Positions 32,922 to 41,915 of a stretch of 64,000 nucleotides of DNA are shown here, piece by piece; position 1 is the first letter of the stretch; each line of letters opens with the position of its first letter. The position numbers were made by a program, and so were the translations under genes. Below the pieces are notes generated by a model, which saw nothing but the letters and a program-made list of their open reading frames with translations, was not told where the DNA came from and ran no database searches. This DNA comes from Chryseomonas sp014190935 (lineage in GTDB: Bacteria; Pseudomonadota; Gammaproteobacteria; Pseudomonadales; Pseudomonadaceae): NCBI RefSeq assembly GCF_014190935.1, contig NZ_JACHVV010000005.1, forward strand, positions 1 to 64,000, read 5' to 3'.

Positions 32922-33824
32922 TCAGCTCTCGAAGACGGTGACGCGGTGGCACCAGCGGTCCTTGTAGTCGCGATCGGCGCGGCCGAAGGAGTAGCGCAAC
33001 GCCTTGCCGAGGGCGCGGGCGTCCTGCCAGGCGGCCTGGGTGTTCAAATAGGTGAGGACGCTGCCGGGACTCAGGTCGCTGGCCGCGGGATCGACGCCGC
33101 CGTTGACGTATTCGACGCTGATCCATTCGGGCGCTTCCACCCGATAGAGCACCTGGATCGCCACCGGACGTTCGCCGAGCATGAGCAGCGAACCGGTCAT
33201 GAACTCCCGCAGCAGGCCGAACACCTCGGCCAGCCGGGCCTTGCCCGGTACCTCGAAGCCCCAGCGCGCCTCGAACAGCTCGGCATAGATCCGCGCCTGC
33301 TCGGCGCTGTCCAGCTCGGCCATGGGGACCACGCGCCCGCCGGCGTCTTCGAACAGGCGCTGCTCGCGTCGCTGGTTGTAGCGGAATTTCTTCGACCAGG
33401 CTTCCGGCTCGCGGAGCATGGCCAGTTCTTCGCTCTGCCGGCGCAGACCGGCGAAGCGCTCGTCGCACAGCGGCGACAGATAGCGGGCGCGCTGGCGCAG
33501 CGGTGCCAGGGCACCCGGCGCGGCCGGCAGGATGATCTCGGCGTTGCCCAGGTCGAACAGGGCGCGCTGGCGACGCTTCTTCAGCACCGTGCGCGACAGC
33601 GCCAGTTCGCGCCCCCAGCAGGGCACGGCGGCCTGCAGGCCATCCGCGCCGGGCCAGCCCAGGTAGCGCACCGGGATGCCGGCCAGGTCGGCCAGGCGGG
33701 CGACCACCTCGGGGTGACTGGCGACGCTGCCGCCATAACGCTGCCAGGTAGCGGCGTAATCGGCGGCGGAAATCGCGGTCCAGCCGCGCTCACGCCAGAA
33801 ACGCAGTCGGTTCAGCATTAGCAT
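32922..33824 (-). CDS. Mig-14-like GNAT/FemAB family protein
   Basis: This 300-residue protein matches the Mig-14 family (PA5003 in P. aeruginosa, Mig-14 in Salmonella), inner-membrane-associated factors needed for resistance to antimicrobial peptides. The acyltransferase-like second half contains YNQRREQRLFEDAGG, LFEARWGFEVPGKA and SVEYVNGGVDP. It starts ATGCTAATG inside the msbA stop (7-nt overlap), so it is coupled to msbA. The substrate is unknown. Confidence 0.85.
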   Translation of the reverse strand: MLMLNRLRFWRERGWTAISAADYAATWQRYGGSVASHPEVVARLADLAGIPVRYLGWPGADGLQAAVPCWGRELALSRTVLKKRRQRALFDLGNAEIILPAAPGALAPLRQRARYLSPLCDERFAGLRRQSEELAMLREPEAWSKKFRYNQRREQRLFEDAGGRVVPMAELDSAEQARIYAELFEARWGFEVPGKARLAEVFGLLREFMTGSLLMLGERPVAIQVLYRVEAPEWISVEYVNGGVDPAASDLSPGSVLTYLNTQAAWQDARALGKALRYSFGRADRDYKDRWCHRVTVFES

Positions 33825-35629
33825 TCGATCGTCGGCGCGGGCGGCGCGACCTCCTCGAATTGCTTGGCGTGCAGCCGCGCATAGTAGCCATTCAGCGCCA
33901 GCAGCTCGCCATGACTGCCGCGCTCGACGATGCGGCCATGGTCCATCACCAGGATCAGGTCGGCCTTCTCGATGGTGGAGAGGCGGTGGGCGATCACCAG
34001 GGTGGTCCGACCCTGCATGACGCGATCCAGTGCCGCCTGGATGTGGCGCTCGGATTCGGTGTCCAGCGCCGAGGTGGCCTCGTCGAGGATCAGCAGTGGC
34101 GCGTTCTTCAGCAGGGCGCGGGCGATGGCCAGGCGCTGGCGCTGACCGCCGGAGAGCAGCACGCCGTTCTCGCCGACCTGGGTGTCGTACTGCTGCGGCA
34201 GGCGCTGGATGAATTCGTCGGCATAGGCCGCCTCGGCCGCCGCCTTGACCTGTTCCATGGGCGCCCCGGCCAGATCGCCATAGGCAATGTTGTTGGTGAC
34301 GCTGTCGTTGAACAGGGTGACGTGCTGGGTTACCAGGGCGATGTGCCGACGCAGGTTGGTCAGCCGATAGTCCTGGATCTCGAGGCCGTCGAGTAGGATC
34401 TCGCCCTGCTCGTGCTGGTAGAAGCGCGGGATGAGGTTAGCCAGGGTCGACTTGCCGCTGCCGGAACGGCCCACCAGGGCCACCATCTGGCCGGGCTCGG
34501 CGACGAAGTCGATGCCTTCCAGCACCGGCTTGTCGGTGCCCGGATAGCGGAAGGTCAGGTTGCGCACCTCCAGTCGACCCCGGACGCGCTCGCGTTTTTC
34601 ACGGCCGTCGTCGCGTTCGGCGGGCTCGTCGAGCTGCTCGAAGATGCTTTCCGCACCGGCCACGCCACGCTGGATGGTGGAGCTGACCTCGGAGAGCTGG
34701 CGGATCGGCTTGGGCAGCAGGCCGGCCATGGTGATGTAGGCCACCAGGTCACCGGCGGAGGCTTCGCCGCGCAGCCAAAGCACCAGGAACATCAGCACCG
34801 CCATGGCGGAATAGATGACCAGCTGCAGCATGGGCGTATAGACCGCGCCGGTCTTGGTCATGGTCAGCTGCTTGTCGGTGTTGGCCAGGCTGGAGTCGAG
34901 GAAGCGCCGTTGCTCGTAGGTCTCGCCGCCAAAGCTGCGCACCACCCGATAGCCCTGGATGGCTTCGGAGGTGATGTGGGTGACGTCACCCATGGCCGAC
35001 TGGATCTTGCTGCTCTGCTTGCGGAACTTGCGACTGGCGCTGGTCACCATCAGGGCGATCAGCGGCAGGATGGCCACCATCACCAGGGTCAGCTTCCAGT
35101 TCATCCACAGCAGCGAGGCGAACAGGAAGACCACGGTCATGCCTTCGCGGATCACCACCTTGATCGCCTCGGTGGCGGCGCCGGTCACCATGGTGACGTT
35201 GAAGGTGATGCGCGAGATCAGGTGACCCGAGTTGTTGGCGTCGAAGTAGCGATTGGGCAGGCGCAGCATGTGGTTGAACAGCGCCACCCGCAGGTCGTGC
35301 ACCAGGCCGAGGGAGACCCGCGCCAGGAAGTAGTTGCCGAGAAAGGAACCGACCCCCTGCCAGGCGGCGATCAGGATGATCATCAGCGGCACCGCCTGCA
35401 CCAGGTGCAGGCCGCCGACGATGGGCCAGCCCGGGAACATGGAGGCGTCGGGGTTGTTCAGGCCATCGACGAAGTACTTGAGGATGCCCGCCAGCATCGG
35501 CTGGGTGGAGGCGAAGATCAGGAAGCCGACGATACTCAGGGCGAACATGCCGATATAGGGCCGCACGTAGCCGAGCAGGCGGAAATAGATCTTCAGACTG
35601 GAGGTCTGCGCAGGGGAGTCTTGGCTCAT
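33818..35629 (-). CDS. msbA: Lipid A export ABC transporter MsbA
   Basis: MsbA flips core-lipid A across the inner membrane. The 603-residue half-transporter has six membrane helices (about residues 20-315) and an ATPase domain: Walker A VGRSGSGKST, signature LSGGQRQRLAIARALL, Walker B LLILDEATSALD and switch IAHRLSTI. I chose ATG 35629 (MSQDSPAQTS), which gives the family length; the frame opens 13 codons earlier. Divergent from the acyltransferase gene. Confidence 0.95.
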   Translation of the reverse strand: MSQDSPAQTSSLKIYFRLLGYVRPYIGMFALSIVGFLIFASTQPMLAGILKYFVDGLNNPDASMFPGWPIVGGLHLVQAVPLMIILIAAWQGVGSFLGNYFLARVSLGLVHDLRVALFNHMLRLPNRYFDANNSGHLISRITFNVTMVTGAATEAIKVVIREGMTVVFLFASLLWMNWKLTLVMVAILPLIALMVTSASRKFRKQSSKIQSAMGDVTHITSEAIQGYRVVRSFGGETYEQRRFLDSSLANTDKQLTMTKTGAVYTPMLQLVIYSAMAVLMFLVLWLRGEASAGDLVAYITMAGLLPKPIRQLSEVSSTIQRGVAGAESIFEQLDEPAERDDGREKRERVRGRLEVRNLTFRYPGTDKPVLEGIDFVAEPGQMVALVGRSGSGKSTLANLIPRFYQHEQGEILLDGLEIQDYRLTNLRRHIALVTQHVTLFNDSVTNNIAYGDLAGAPMEQVKAAAEAAYADEFIQRLPQQYDTQVGENGVLLSGGQRQRLAIARALLKNAPLLILDEATSALDTESERHIQAALDRVMQGRTTLVIAHRLSTIEKADLILVMDHGRIVERGSHGELLALNGYYARLHAKQFEEVAPPAPTIEC

Positions 35630-35667
35630 GGTCTCGTCGTGACGCAAAAGCGCCATGTTAACACGCA

Positions 35668-35690
35668 CCCGCCGCCGACCCAGCGGCGGG
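35668..35690. other. Hairpin in the msbA/acyltransferase divergent region
   Basis: CCCGCCGC and GCGGCGGG form an 8-bp stem with a 7-nt loop, followed on the plus strand by ATTTT. No plus-strand gene ends here, so it is more likely a leader structure or an operator than a terminator. Confidence 0.4.
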
Positions 35691-35733
35691 ATTTTCCGCT
35701 AGGCTTGCCCTCCCCCGCTCCGGAACGCCCGTC

Positions 35734-36330
35734 ATGCCACCGCTGATCGCCACCTTTGCCGAACTCAAGGACCTTTGGCGCGTCGAGGTGCTGGATGCGC
35801 CGGGCAAGCCCTTGCGGCTCAAGCGGCTGTTCCGGCGCGTCACGGCCGGAGAGAGTCCGAGCTTCCTGTTCTGGTATCGCCTGGCGCAATTCCTCTATTG
35901 CCGGCCGCGCGGCCTGCTCAACTATCGCAAGCTGGCCGAGCGGATCAATCGCCGGCTGATCCGTCGGCACAATATCGAGATCCTGCTGGGCGCGCGTATC
36001 GGCCCCGGGCTGCGCCTGCCCCATCGCATGGGCATCTGCGTGTCGAATCTGGCGGTGATCGGCCGTAACGTGATGATCCGCCAGCACACCACCATCGGCA
36101 TCAAGAGCGACGACCCGGCGCAACTGGTGGGCATCTTCATCGGTGACAACGTCAGCCTCGGCGCCCACGTCTGCATCGTCGGCGACCACCTGACCATCGG
36201 TGACAACGTGGTGGTCGGCGCCGGCGCCCTGGTGATGCGCGACATCCCCGCCGACAGCCTCTACTACAGCCGCCACGAGGCGGTGATCCGGCCGCTGCCA
36301 GGCGCTACGCCCGGGGATGCCGGCCGCTGA
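35734..36330 (+). CDS. Left-handed beta-helix acyltransferase (serine acetyltransferase-like)
   Basis: This 198-residue protein has an N-terminal helical part (about residues 1-75) and hexapeptide repeats (about 85-180: GARIGPGLRLPHRMGICVS, IGRNVMIRQHTTIG, IGDNVSLGAHVCIVG, IGDNVVVGAGALV). This is the layout of serine acetyltransferases and of sugar O-acetyltransferases. Its place among LPS core genes suggests acetylation of a core or O-antigen sugar, or supply of a precursor; the sequence does not decide. It runs opposite to its neighbours and its end overlaps the next gene by 26 nt. Confidence 0.82.
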   Translation: MPPLIATFAELKDLWRVEVLDAPGKPLRLKRLFRRVTAGESPSFLFWYRLAQFLYCRPRGLLNYRKLAERINRRLIRRHNIEILLGARIGPGLRLPHRMGICVSNLAVIGRNVMIRQHTTIGIKSDDPAQLVGIFIGDNVSLGAHVCIVGDHLTIGDNVVVGAGALVMRDIPADSLYYSRHEAVIRPLPGATPGDAGR

Positions 36331-37144
36331 GGACGGTCCGCAGCATCTGCGGCAGCACGCCGTACAGATACAGCCGATTGCCCAGCAACTGGCGCCCCAG
36401 GTAGCGCAGCACCTTGCCGCGCGAGGCGCCCTTGTAGTGCAGGCGCAGCAGCAGGGCGACATGGAATTTCTCGATGTCGCGAAAGCGCCGCTGGGCCGGG
36501 GTTTCCGCTTCCAGTTCGGACAGCGAATGGTCGAGGATGCCCGCGCAGCGCAGCTCCACCGGCTCTTCCCGCGCCAGCGCCTGCACCCGCAGGAAAAAGG
36601 AGACATCGACGCCGTAGAGGGCGAAGCGCTCGTCGAAGACATCGCCGTGGCGGGCCGCGATACGCGCGGCCAGGCCCTGCGTCAGGCACAGCCCCGAGCT
36701 GATGGTCACGGTGGCCTGGGGATCCAGCGGCCCTTCTGCGGTCACCACCGCCTTGTGCTGATGGGGATAGCGGATGGCGCCCGCCCCCAGCACCAGGGGC
36801 ACCAGCAACTCGGCCTCCTGGCCAAGCGCCTGCAGATAGCGTGCGTCCACCACGGTGTCCTGGTCGAAGATCACCAGGCGCTCGACGCCCAGCCGCAGTG
36901 CCTGGTTGTAGACCCGGCTCAGGGGCGGATTGCCGAGGTCTTCCTCGATCAGGACCGTCGTCCAACCCGGTGCCGCCAGCAGCGACTGGCGCTCCGCCTC
37001 CTCCAGCGTCCGGGGACCGTTGTTCCAGACCAGCAGGGCGCTGTCGGCCGGCAGGCTGGCCGGAGGCTGGGCCAGCAGGCTGTCGAGGGTGGCCGACTCC
37101 TTGGGGCGCAAGCCATAGAGGACGACGAGAAAGAGCGTTCGCAT
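36305..37144 (-). CDS. Family 2 glycosyltransferase, rhamnosyltransferase type (WapR/MigA-like)
   Basis: This 279-residue protein is a GT2-family enzyme: VWNNGPRTLEEAE (about residues 35-47) and LVIFDQDTVVDARYL (about 88-102) resemble dTDP-rhamnose transferases, whose motif is FDQDS. It ends in a basic, partly hydrophobic tail. In P. aeruginosa WapR and MigA add L-rhamnose to the outer core and decide whether the core can receive O antigen. The true acceptor here is unknown. I used ATG 37144; 46 upstream codons overlap the neighbouring gene region. Confidence 0.8.
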   Translation of the reverse strand: MRTLFLVVLYGLRPKESATLDSLLAQPPASLPADSALLVWNNGPRTLEEAERQSLLAAPGWTTVLIEEDLGNPPLSRVYNQALRLGVERLVIFDQDTVVDARYLQALGQEAELLVPLVLGAGAIRYPHQHKAVVTAEGPLDPQATVTISSGLCLTQGLAARIAARHGDVFDERFALYGVDVSFFLRVQALAREEPVELRCAGILDHSLSELEAETPAQRRFRDIEKFHVALLLRLHYKGASRGKVLRYLGRQLLGNRLYLYGVLPQMLRTVLSGRHPRA

Positions 37145-37166
37145 GGAGTTTCCCGGGGATGGCGGC

Positions 37167-38216
37167 CTAGCCGCGCACCCGCTTGCGCAGGTAATCGAGG
37201 GCCGCGCTGGCTTCGTCGGCCAGGTGCGGACGCGGCAGGTCGTTGGGCCAGATGCCTTCGGCGAAGGCCTGGCGATCGCCACCGCCGAGACGCTCGCTCA
37301 GCGCCCGCTCCCACCAGACATGGCGGCAGGCACGGGCATAGCTATCCTGGGGCGCCAGACAGCCGTAGAGCAGCTTGCGTCCCAGGCTCGCCCGCTGCTT
37401 GTCCAGTCCGGCCAGTTGCCACTTCACCCGCAAGCGGGTCCAGACATCGGGCAGCGGCTTGGTCAGGGGCACCTCCTGCCAGTGCCGTTGCAGCTCCGAC
37501 GAATAGTCCTCGCCATAGCGCTCAAAGAAGTGCGCCAGCATGAAGTGCAGGAAGCGCTTTTCCGCGTAGTAGTGGCGCACGGGGCCGCGCGCCTCGCCGA
37601 TGGCCAGATCCGCCAGGCTGAACGACAGGGCGATCTGCTCCAGGGTATGGACCTCCTCGTCGTGGCCATGCCAGTCGTCGATCAGGGCGATGGCCTGCTC
37701 GACCCGCGGCAGATGGACCCGCGCCAGACCGCAGACGCCACTGTTGTAGAGCCGGGTCTCTTCCGCCGGCTCCTGGCCACGTGCGGCCAGGGCCGCCGCG
37801 AAGCGGGCGAATTCCGGACGGGTACGGGCCTTGCGCCAGGGCCACTCCTCGATGTCCAGCAGTCCGCGTTCGCTGTCGATGCCGTCGAACAGCGAGGCCA
37901 GCGGCGCCTGGACCACGGTGTCGCTGTCCAGGAACAGGGTCTTGTCGGCCCGCGGCAAGGCCCAGGCGATGGCGCAGGCCTTGCTGCGATGCAGATAGCC
38001 GTGCTGCCCCTGCCACGCCCTGAGCGTCGCGGCCTCGATGGCCACCACGTCCACCGGCCAGCCGCGGTAGTCCTGCGGCCGATCGGTCAGGATACGGAGA
38101 GCGATGTCCTGGCCCTGCCGCCAGTGCAGGGCGCTGAGCAGGCTGAACTTCAGCTCCTGCCGATAGGCCTGGGCACCGCCGTAGACGAAATACAGGAGTT
38201 GGCGTGTTGGGCGCAT
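37167..38216 (-). CDS. Glycosyltransferase of nucleotide-diphospho-sugar type
   Basis: This 349-residue protein begins MRPTRQLLYFVYGGAQAYR. It has a GT-A-like layout with LHRSKACAIAWALP and the acidic motif KTLFLDSDTVV (DxD, about residues 98-108), then GLLDIEEW and LYNSGVCGLARV, features shared with GT8-like transferases. Its place next to waaL and the rhamnosyltransferase suggests an outer-core enzyme. I do not recognise a P. aeruginosa core counterpart. Confidence 0.75.
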   Translation of the reverse strand: MRPTRQLLYFVYGGAQAYRQELKFSLLSALHWRQGQDIALRILTDRPQDYRGWPVDVVAIEAATLRAWQGQHGYLHRSKACAIAWALPRADKTLFLDSDTVVQAPLASLFDGIDSERGLLDIEEWPWRKARTRPEFARFAAALAARGQEPAEETRLYNSGVCGLARVHLPRVEQAIALIDDWHGHDEEVHTLEQIALSFSLADLAIGEARGPVRHYYAEKRFLHFMLAHFFERYGEDYSSELQRHWQEVPLTKPLPDVWTRLRVKWQLAGLDKQRASLGRKLLYGCLAPQDSYARACRHVWWERALSERLGGGDRQAFAEGIWPNDLPRPHLADEASAALDYLRKRVRG

Positions 38217-38333
38217 GTAAAGCTGCCGGCAAAAATCTGATTCTAGCAACAAGCGGCCGGATAGGTCGCAAGGGTCACTTCACAGCCTGCCACCTTCGGG
38301 TAACATGCACGCCCTGACGTTGACGGGTCCTGC

Positions 38334-38975
38334 ATGAAGCCTCTCGAACATTCGCGCTATCTCGAACTGCGCGACGCCGCCCAGGTAGTGGAAGCCGATC
38401 ACCATGGCGACAAGGTCCTGCGCCTCACCGATGGCAGCTATCTCAAGCTCTTTCGCCGCAAGCGGCTGCTGACCTCGGCGGCGCTGTTTCCCTATGCCCA
38501 GCGCTTTGCCGACAACGCCCGCCAACTGGCCGAGCGCGGCATTCCCTGTCCGCAGGTGCTGGAGGTCTATCGCGCCGCCTCGCTGCAGCGCGATCTGGTG
38601 CACTACAGCCCGCTGCCGGGCGCTACCCTGCGTCAACTGCGCACCTCGGACGAGGCCGCGGCGCTGCGCCCCGCCCTGGGTCGCTTCATCGCCGAATTGC
38701 ACGACAGCGGCGTCTACTTCCGCTCGCTGCACCTGGGCAACGTGGTGCTGACGCCGGAAGGCGAACTGGGCCTGATCGACATCGCCGATCTGCGCTGCCA
38801 CGCGCGGCGTCTGCCGCTGCGCCTGCGGGTGCGCAACTTCCATCACCTGCTGCGCTACGGCGAAGACCGCGACTGGCTGTTCGAGCCCGGTCGCGAACCC
38901 TTCCTCAGGGCCTATGCCGAGGCCTGCCGCCAGCCCCTGGACTGGCGCGAACTCGACCGCCAGCTGCAGGACTAG
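38334..38975 (+). CDS. LPS-kinase-like protein (PA4998-like)
   Basis: This 213-residue protein has a protein-kinase-like fold of the LPS kinase (InaA/WaaP) type. A lysine-bearing N lobe (YLKLFRRKRLL) is followed by the catalytic-loop-like SGVYFRSLHLGNVV (about residues 124-137) and GLIDIADL, matching the metal-binding Asp. The typical HRD is replaced by RSLHLGN. The related PA4998 lies between msbA and waaL. It runs on the plus strand, convergent with waaL (stops overlap by 4 nt). Confidence 0.78.
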   Translation: MKPLEHSRYLELRDAAQVVEADHHGDKVLRLTDGSYLKLFRRKRLLTSAALFPYAQRFADNARQLAERGIPCPQVLEVYRAASLQRDLVHYSPLPGATLRQLRTSDEAAALRPALGRFIAELHDSGVYFRSLHLGNVVLTPEGELGLIDIADLRCHARRLPLRLRVRNFHHLLRYGEDRDWLFEPGREPFLRAYAEACRQPLDWRELDRQLQD

Positions 38976-40150
38976 ACCGGCACCGCCTGTCCCAGCGCCA
39001 GCTTGCGCCGGCGCTGCACCTCGGCCCCGACGATCATCGCCGCGGGCAACAGCACCAGCGGCCACAACTCGTCCGGATTGCCGATCAGCTTGGCGCCGTC
39101 GAAGTTGAGCATCAGCAGGGCCACGGCCAGATAGAGTCCCCAGGGATCGCGTTGGCGCAGGGCCGCGCCCAGGCTGGCCAGCATCAGCACGCCGAAGATC
39201 AGCAGCGACACCAGCCCGGTGTAGATGCCGAAGGAGACGAAGATGTTGTGCGGATGCTGGATGGCCTCGGTGCCATGCAGCAGGTCGTGACTCTGATACC
39301 CCAGGCCGCAGCCCAGCCACCAGCCGCAGGACTCCCAGTCCTTGATCATGAAGTGGAACAGCTCGATGCGTCCGGAATCCGCCCGGCCCCAGAAGGCGAC
39401 GAACCAGGCTTCGGTGTGCACCACCTGGACCACCCCGGCGATCAGGGCACTGACCAGGACCACCAGCGCCAGGGTGCGCAGCGGAAAGCGCGGAAAGGCG
39501 AACAGCACGCCGAGGGCGGCCAGAAAGCCGATACCGACCAGGCCGGTGCGGGTCTGCAGGGCGAAGGAGATGCCGACGATGGTGACCACCACCGCCGCCA
39601 GCAACTCGATCCAGCGCCGCTCGCGGATCCAGGTGGGCGCGGCCAGGCCGCCCAGGCAGACCATCCAGATGCTTACATAGATGGGGTTGGAGATGCGTCC
39701 CGGCAGGTGGATGACCCGCTGGCCGACGGCATAGTGGCCGGTCAGCCAGAACACCAGGCTGGAGCCCACGGCATAGGCGCAGACCACCCAGAAGGCCAGG
39801 CGCACGAAACCGGGCTGGCGAAAGAAGTCGCCGTCCACCAGGCAGGCCACGGTCAGCACGAACAGCAGCACATAGACGATGTGCTTGAAGAACTGTCCCT
39901 CCTCGGCCCGTGCCCCCGGCACGATGAACCAGGCGAGAAACACCAGCCAGAGCAGCAGCAGCGGCGAACGCCAGTCGATCAGCCGCGGCCGCAGGACGAA
40001 GAGGATCAGCGCCGGCAGGGCGATCGCCGCATAGAAGTAGCTGTTGATCCACTTGGCCGTGGGGATGCACAGGTAGGCGGCCATGAACACCAGCACCGCC
40101 AGGGTGAAATAACGACTCTGCTGGAGGCGATCGAGCAAGGGTGTCACCAC
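38972..40150 (-). CDS. waaL: O-antigen ligase WaaL
   Basis: WaaL transfers lipid-linked O polysaccharide to core-lipid A on the periplasmic face. The 392-residue protein has about ten to twelve hydrophobic helices and the ligase motif AIQHPHNIFVSFGIYTG near residue 290, whose His is catalytic in the family. The start is GTG 40150, 7 nt behind GGGAG, and overlaps the upstream GT2 stop (GTGGTGA). A long in-frame extension upstream is inside that gene and was not used. Confidence 0.88.
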   Translation of the reverse strand: MVTPLLDRLQQSRYFTLAVLVFMAAYLCIPTAKWINSYFYAAIALPALILFVLRPRLIDWRSPLLLLWLVFLAWFIVPGARAEEGQFFKHIVYVLLFVLTVACLVDGDFFRQPGFVRLAFWVVCAYAVGSSLVFWLTGHYAVGQRVIHLPGRISNPIYVSIWMVCLGGLAAPTWIRERRWIELLAAVVVTIVGISFALQTRTGLVGIGFLAALGVLFAFPRFPLRTLALVVLVSALIAGVVQVVHTEAWFVAFWGRADSGRIELFHFMIKDWESCGWWLGCGLGYQSHDLLHGTEAIQHPHNIFVSFGIYTGLVSLLIFGVLMLASLGAALRQRDPWGLYLAVALLMLNFDGAKLIGNPDELWPLVLLPAAMIVGAEVQRRRKLALGQAVPV

Positions 40151-40905
40151 AACAGGGCTCCCAGGAGTGCGCCGACCAGGAAGGCCAGTGCCAGTTTGAT
40201 GCGTTCCATCCGCCGGCGCTTCTGCTTGTCGTTGCGGTCCTTGTCGCTGACCACGTGCTGGCCGAAGCCGGTGTGCAGCACGGCATCGTTTTCCAGGATC
40301 AGCGCATGGCGATGGGCGTCGGCATAGCGCCGGGACAGCTCCTTCTCGCCGCTCAGGTCGCCATAGGGTGCGTGCAGGAGATAGTCGGCGCGCCGGCGCA
40401 GACCGGGATTGAAGGAAAAACCCTGCCATTCGGGCTTGTGCGAGCCGACCTCGTAGAAGGCGATGCCGGCCTGCACCTGCCGCGGCTTGAGATAGACGTA
40501 AGGACTGTGGATCGCCAGGTCATGGGCATGGCTGCGCAGCCAGACCTGCAGCGCCTGGGGATCGGCCTCCAGCAGCGCCTGGGAATCCTCGATGAAGCCC
40601 GGGCGATAGAAGGCCCAGTCGTCTTCGCAGTGAAAGATCCAGCTGGTCTCGACCCGGGCATAGGCGGCGTCGACGCTGCGCATCTGGCCGAGCTTGGGGT
40701 TGTTGACGATGAATTCGGTGTGCTCGCGCCAGAGCTCCGGGATGCAGTCGCGCACCGCTTCGTCGCCGGAGTCCTCGGTGATGAAGACGCGACGGATGGG
40801 CGCGGTGTTGAATTCGTCGAAGGTCGCCAGCGTCTGCCGGAGCAGGTCGAAGCGCCCGCAACTGGTGACGACCACGGAGATGTCGCTGTCGGCGGAAAAC
40901 TGCAC
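40144..40905 (-). CDS. Family 2 glycosyltransferase with C-terminal membrane anchor
   Basis: This 253-residue GT2 enzyme has ISVVVTSCGRFDLLRQTL (about residues 9-26), FITEDSGD and the acidic HCEDDWAFYRPGFI (about 91-104). A last helix LALAFLVGALLGALLW (about 237-252) would anchor it in the membrane. It is coupled to waaL by a 7-nt overlap. Function in LPS core or O-antigen assembly is inferred from context. Confidence 0.82.
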   Translation of the reverse strand: MQFSADSDISVVVTSCGRFDLLRQTLATFDEFNTAPIRRVFITEDSGDEAVRDCIPELWREHTEFIVNNPKLGQMRSVDAAYARVETSWIFHCEDDWAFYRPGFIEDSQALLEADPQALQVWLRSHAHDLAIHSPYVYLKPRQVQAGIAFYEVGSHKPEWQGFSFNPGLRRRADYLLHAPYGDLSGEKELSRRYADAHRHALILENDAVLHTGFGQHVVSDKDRNDKQKRRRMERIKLALAFLVGALLGALLW

Positions 40906-40955
40906 GTTCTACCCTTTCTGCCAGTTGAGTCGAAAGCCGGACCTCGGGCAGCGCA

Positions 40956-41915
40956 TCAGCGTCCCAGCCTGCCTAGCAGGCGGTGCAGGAACCCCGGAGC
41001 GACTGCCGGTCGCAGCGCTGGGGTTATAGCCGAAACGATGCGCTCACCCAAGTGGCCGAAAGCGAAAGAGTGACGTGCCAGGGCCTCTCCCGCCGTGGCG
41101 ATGGCCGCGGCGTGCGCCGGATCGCCTCGCAGCTGGGCGAGTTTCTCGCGCAATTCGTCCAGCGAGCGATAGAGCACCACGTTGACGCCATCCCTGAAAC
41201 CCAGCGCCCGGTTCTCTTCTTCGCCCTGATCGAAGGTGAAGAGCACGCAGCCGCAGGCCATGGCCTCGAAGTTCTTGATCATGTATTCGCCCATGCCGAC
41301 ATCGGCACCGACAAAGAAGCGGATGCGGTTGAGGGTCTGCAGGTATTCGTCGCCCGAGCGGGTCTTGGTGATCAGCAGCGGCTCGACCCTGGCGAGGTCT
41401 TCCAATAGCTGCTTGCGCCCGCTGTAGGCCACGCTGCCGAGGCTGCCGACGAAGCCCAGTTCGATGTCGCGCTCGACACCCAGGTCGCGCAGGCGGCTGT
41501 CGTCGTAGCCCTTGGGTACGAAGTGGGCGTCCACGCCCTCCTCCTGCAGCCGCCGCGCCACCCCGGCGCCGGAGACCAGTACCCGGACGTGGGGCATGGC
41601 CCGGTAGTAGCGGCTGAATTTGCCGGTGTACTTGCAGGGGATGAAATTCTGGTAGGCGTCGTGTTCCAGCTCCACCAGATTGGGCAGGCTGCGGATGAAG
41701 GGAATCTGCTTGAGCTGCTTCTTGAATCGCAGAAACAGCAGGATGCGGTCGTAGCGCTCGGGCTGGGGCACGGCGCGGCGGAAATAGCCACGCAGATCGG
41801 CCTGCTCCTCGTCACTCAGCCAGCGCAGGTCGCAGTCGCAATGGGCGGCGATGCTGGCATAGAAGTGGTCCAGCAGGATGCGTTGCTCCTTCTGGACCAG
41901 GAACAGGACTTTCAC
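40956..41915 (-). CDS. CgeB/Ssg-like glycosyltransferase
   Basis: This 319-residue protein begins MKVLFLVQKEQRILLDHFY. It has a GT-B-like layout with LVELEHDAYQNF, VLVSGAGVARRLQEEGVDAHFVPKG-type linker and the C-terminal KNFEAMACGCVLFTFDQGEE (about residues 215-234), typical of CgeB-like and Glyco_trans_1 enzymes. P. aeruginosa PA5001 (Ssg) in the same locus is the likely counterpart. Overlaps the wapH stop as ATGA. Confidence 0.78.
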   Translation of the reverse strand: MKVLFLVQKEQRILLDHFYASIAAHCDCDLRWLSDEEQADLRGYFRRAVPQPERYDRILLFLRFKKQLKQIPFIRSLPNLVELEHDAYQNFIPCKYTGKFSRYYRAMPHVRVLVSGAGVARRLQEEGVDAHFVPKGYDDSRLRDLGVERDIELGFVGSLGSVAYSGRKQLLEDLARVEPLLITKTRSGDEYLQTLNRIRFFVGADVGMGEYMIKNFEAMACGCVLFTFDQGEEENRALGFRDGVNVVLYRSLDELREKLAQLRGDPAHAAAIATAGEALARHSFAFGHLGERIVSAITPALRPAVAPGFLHRLLGRLGR

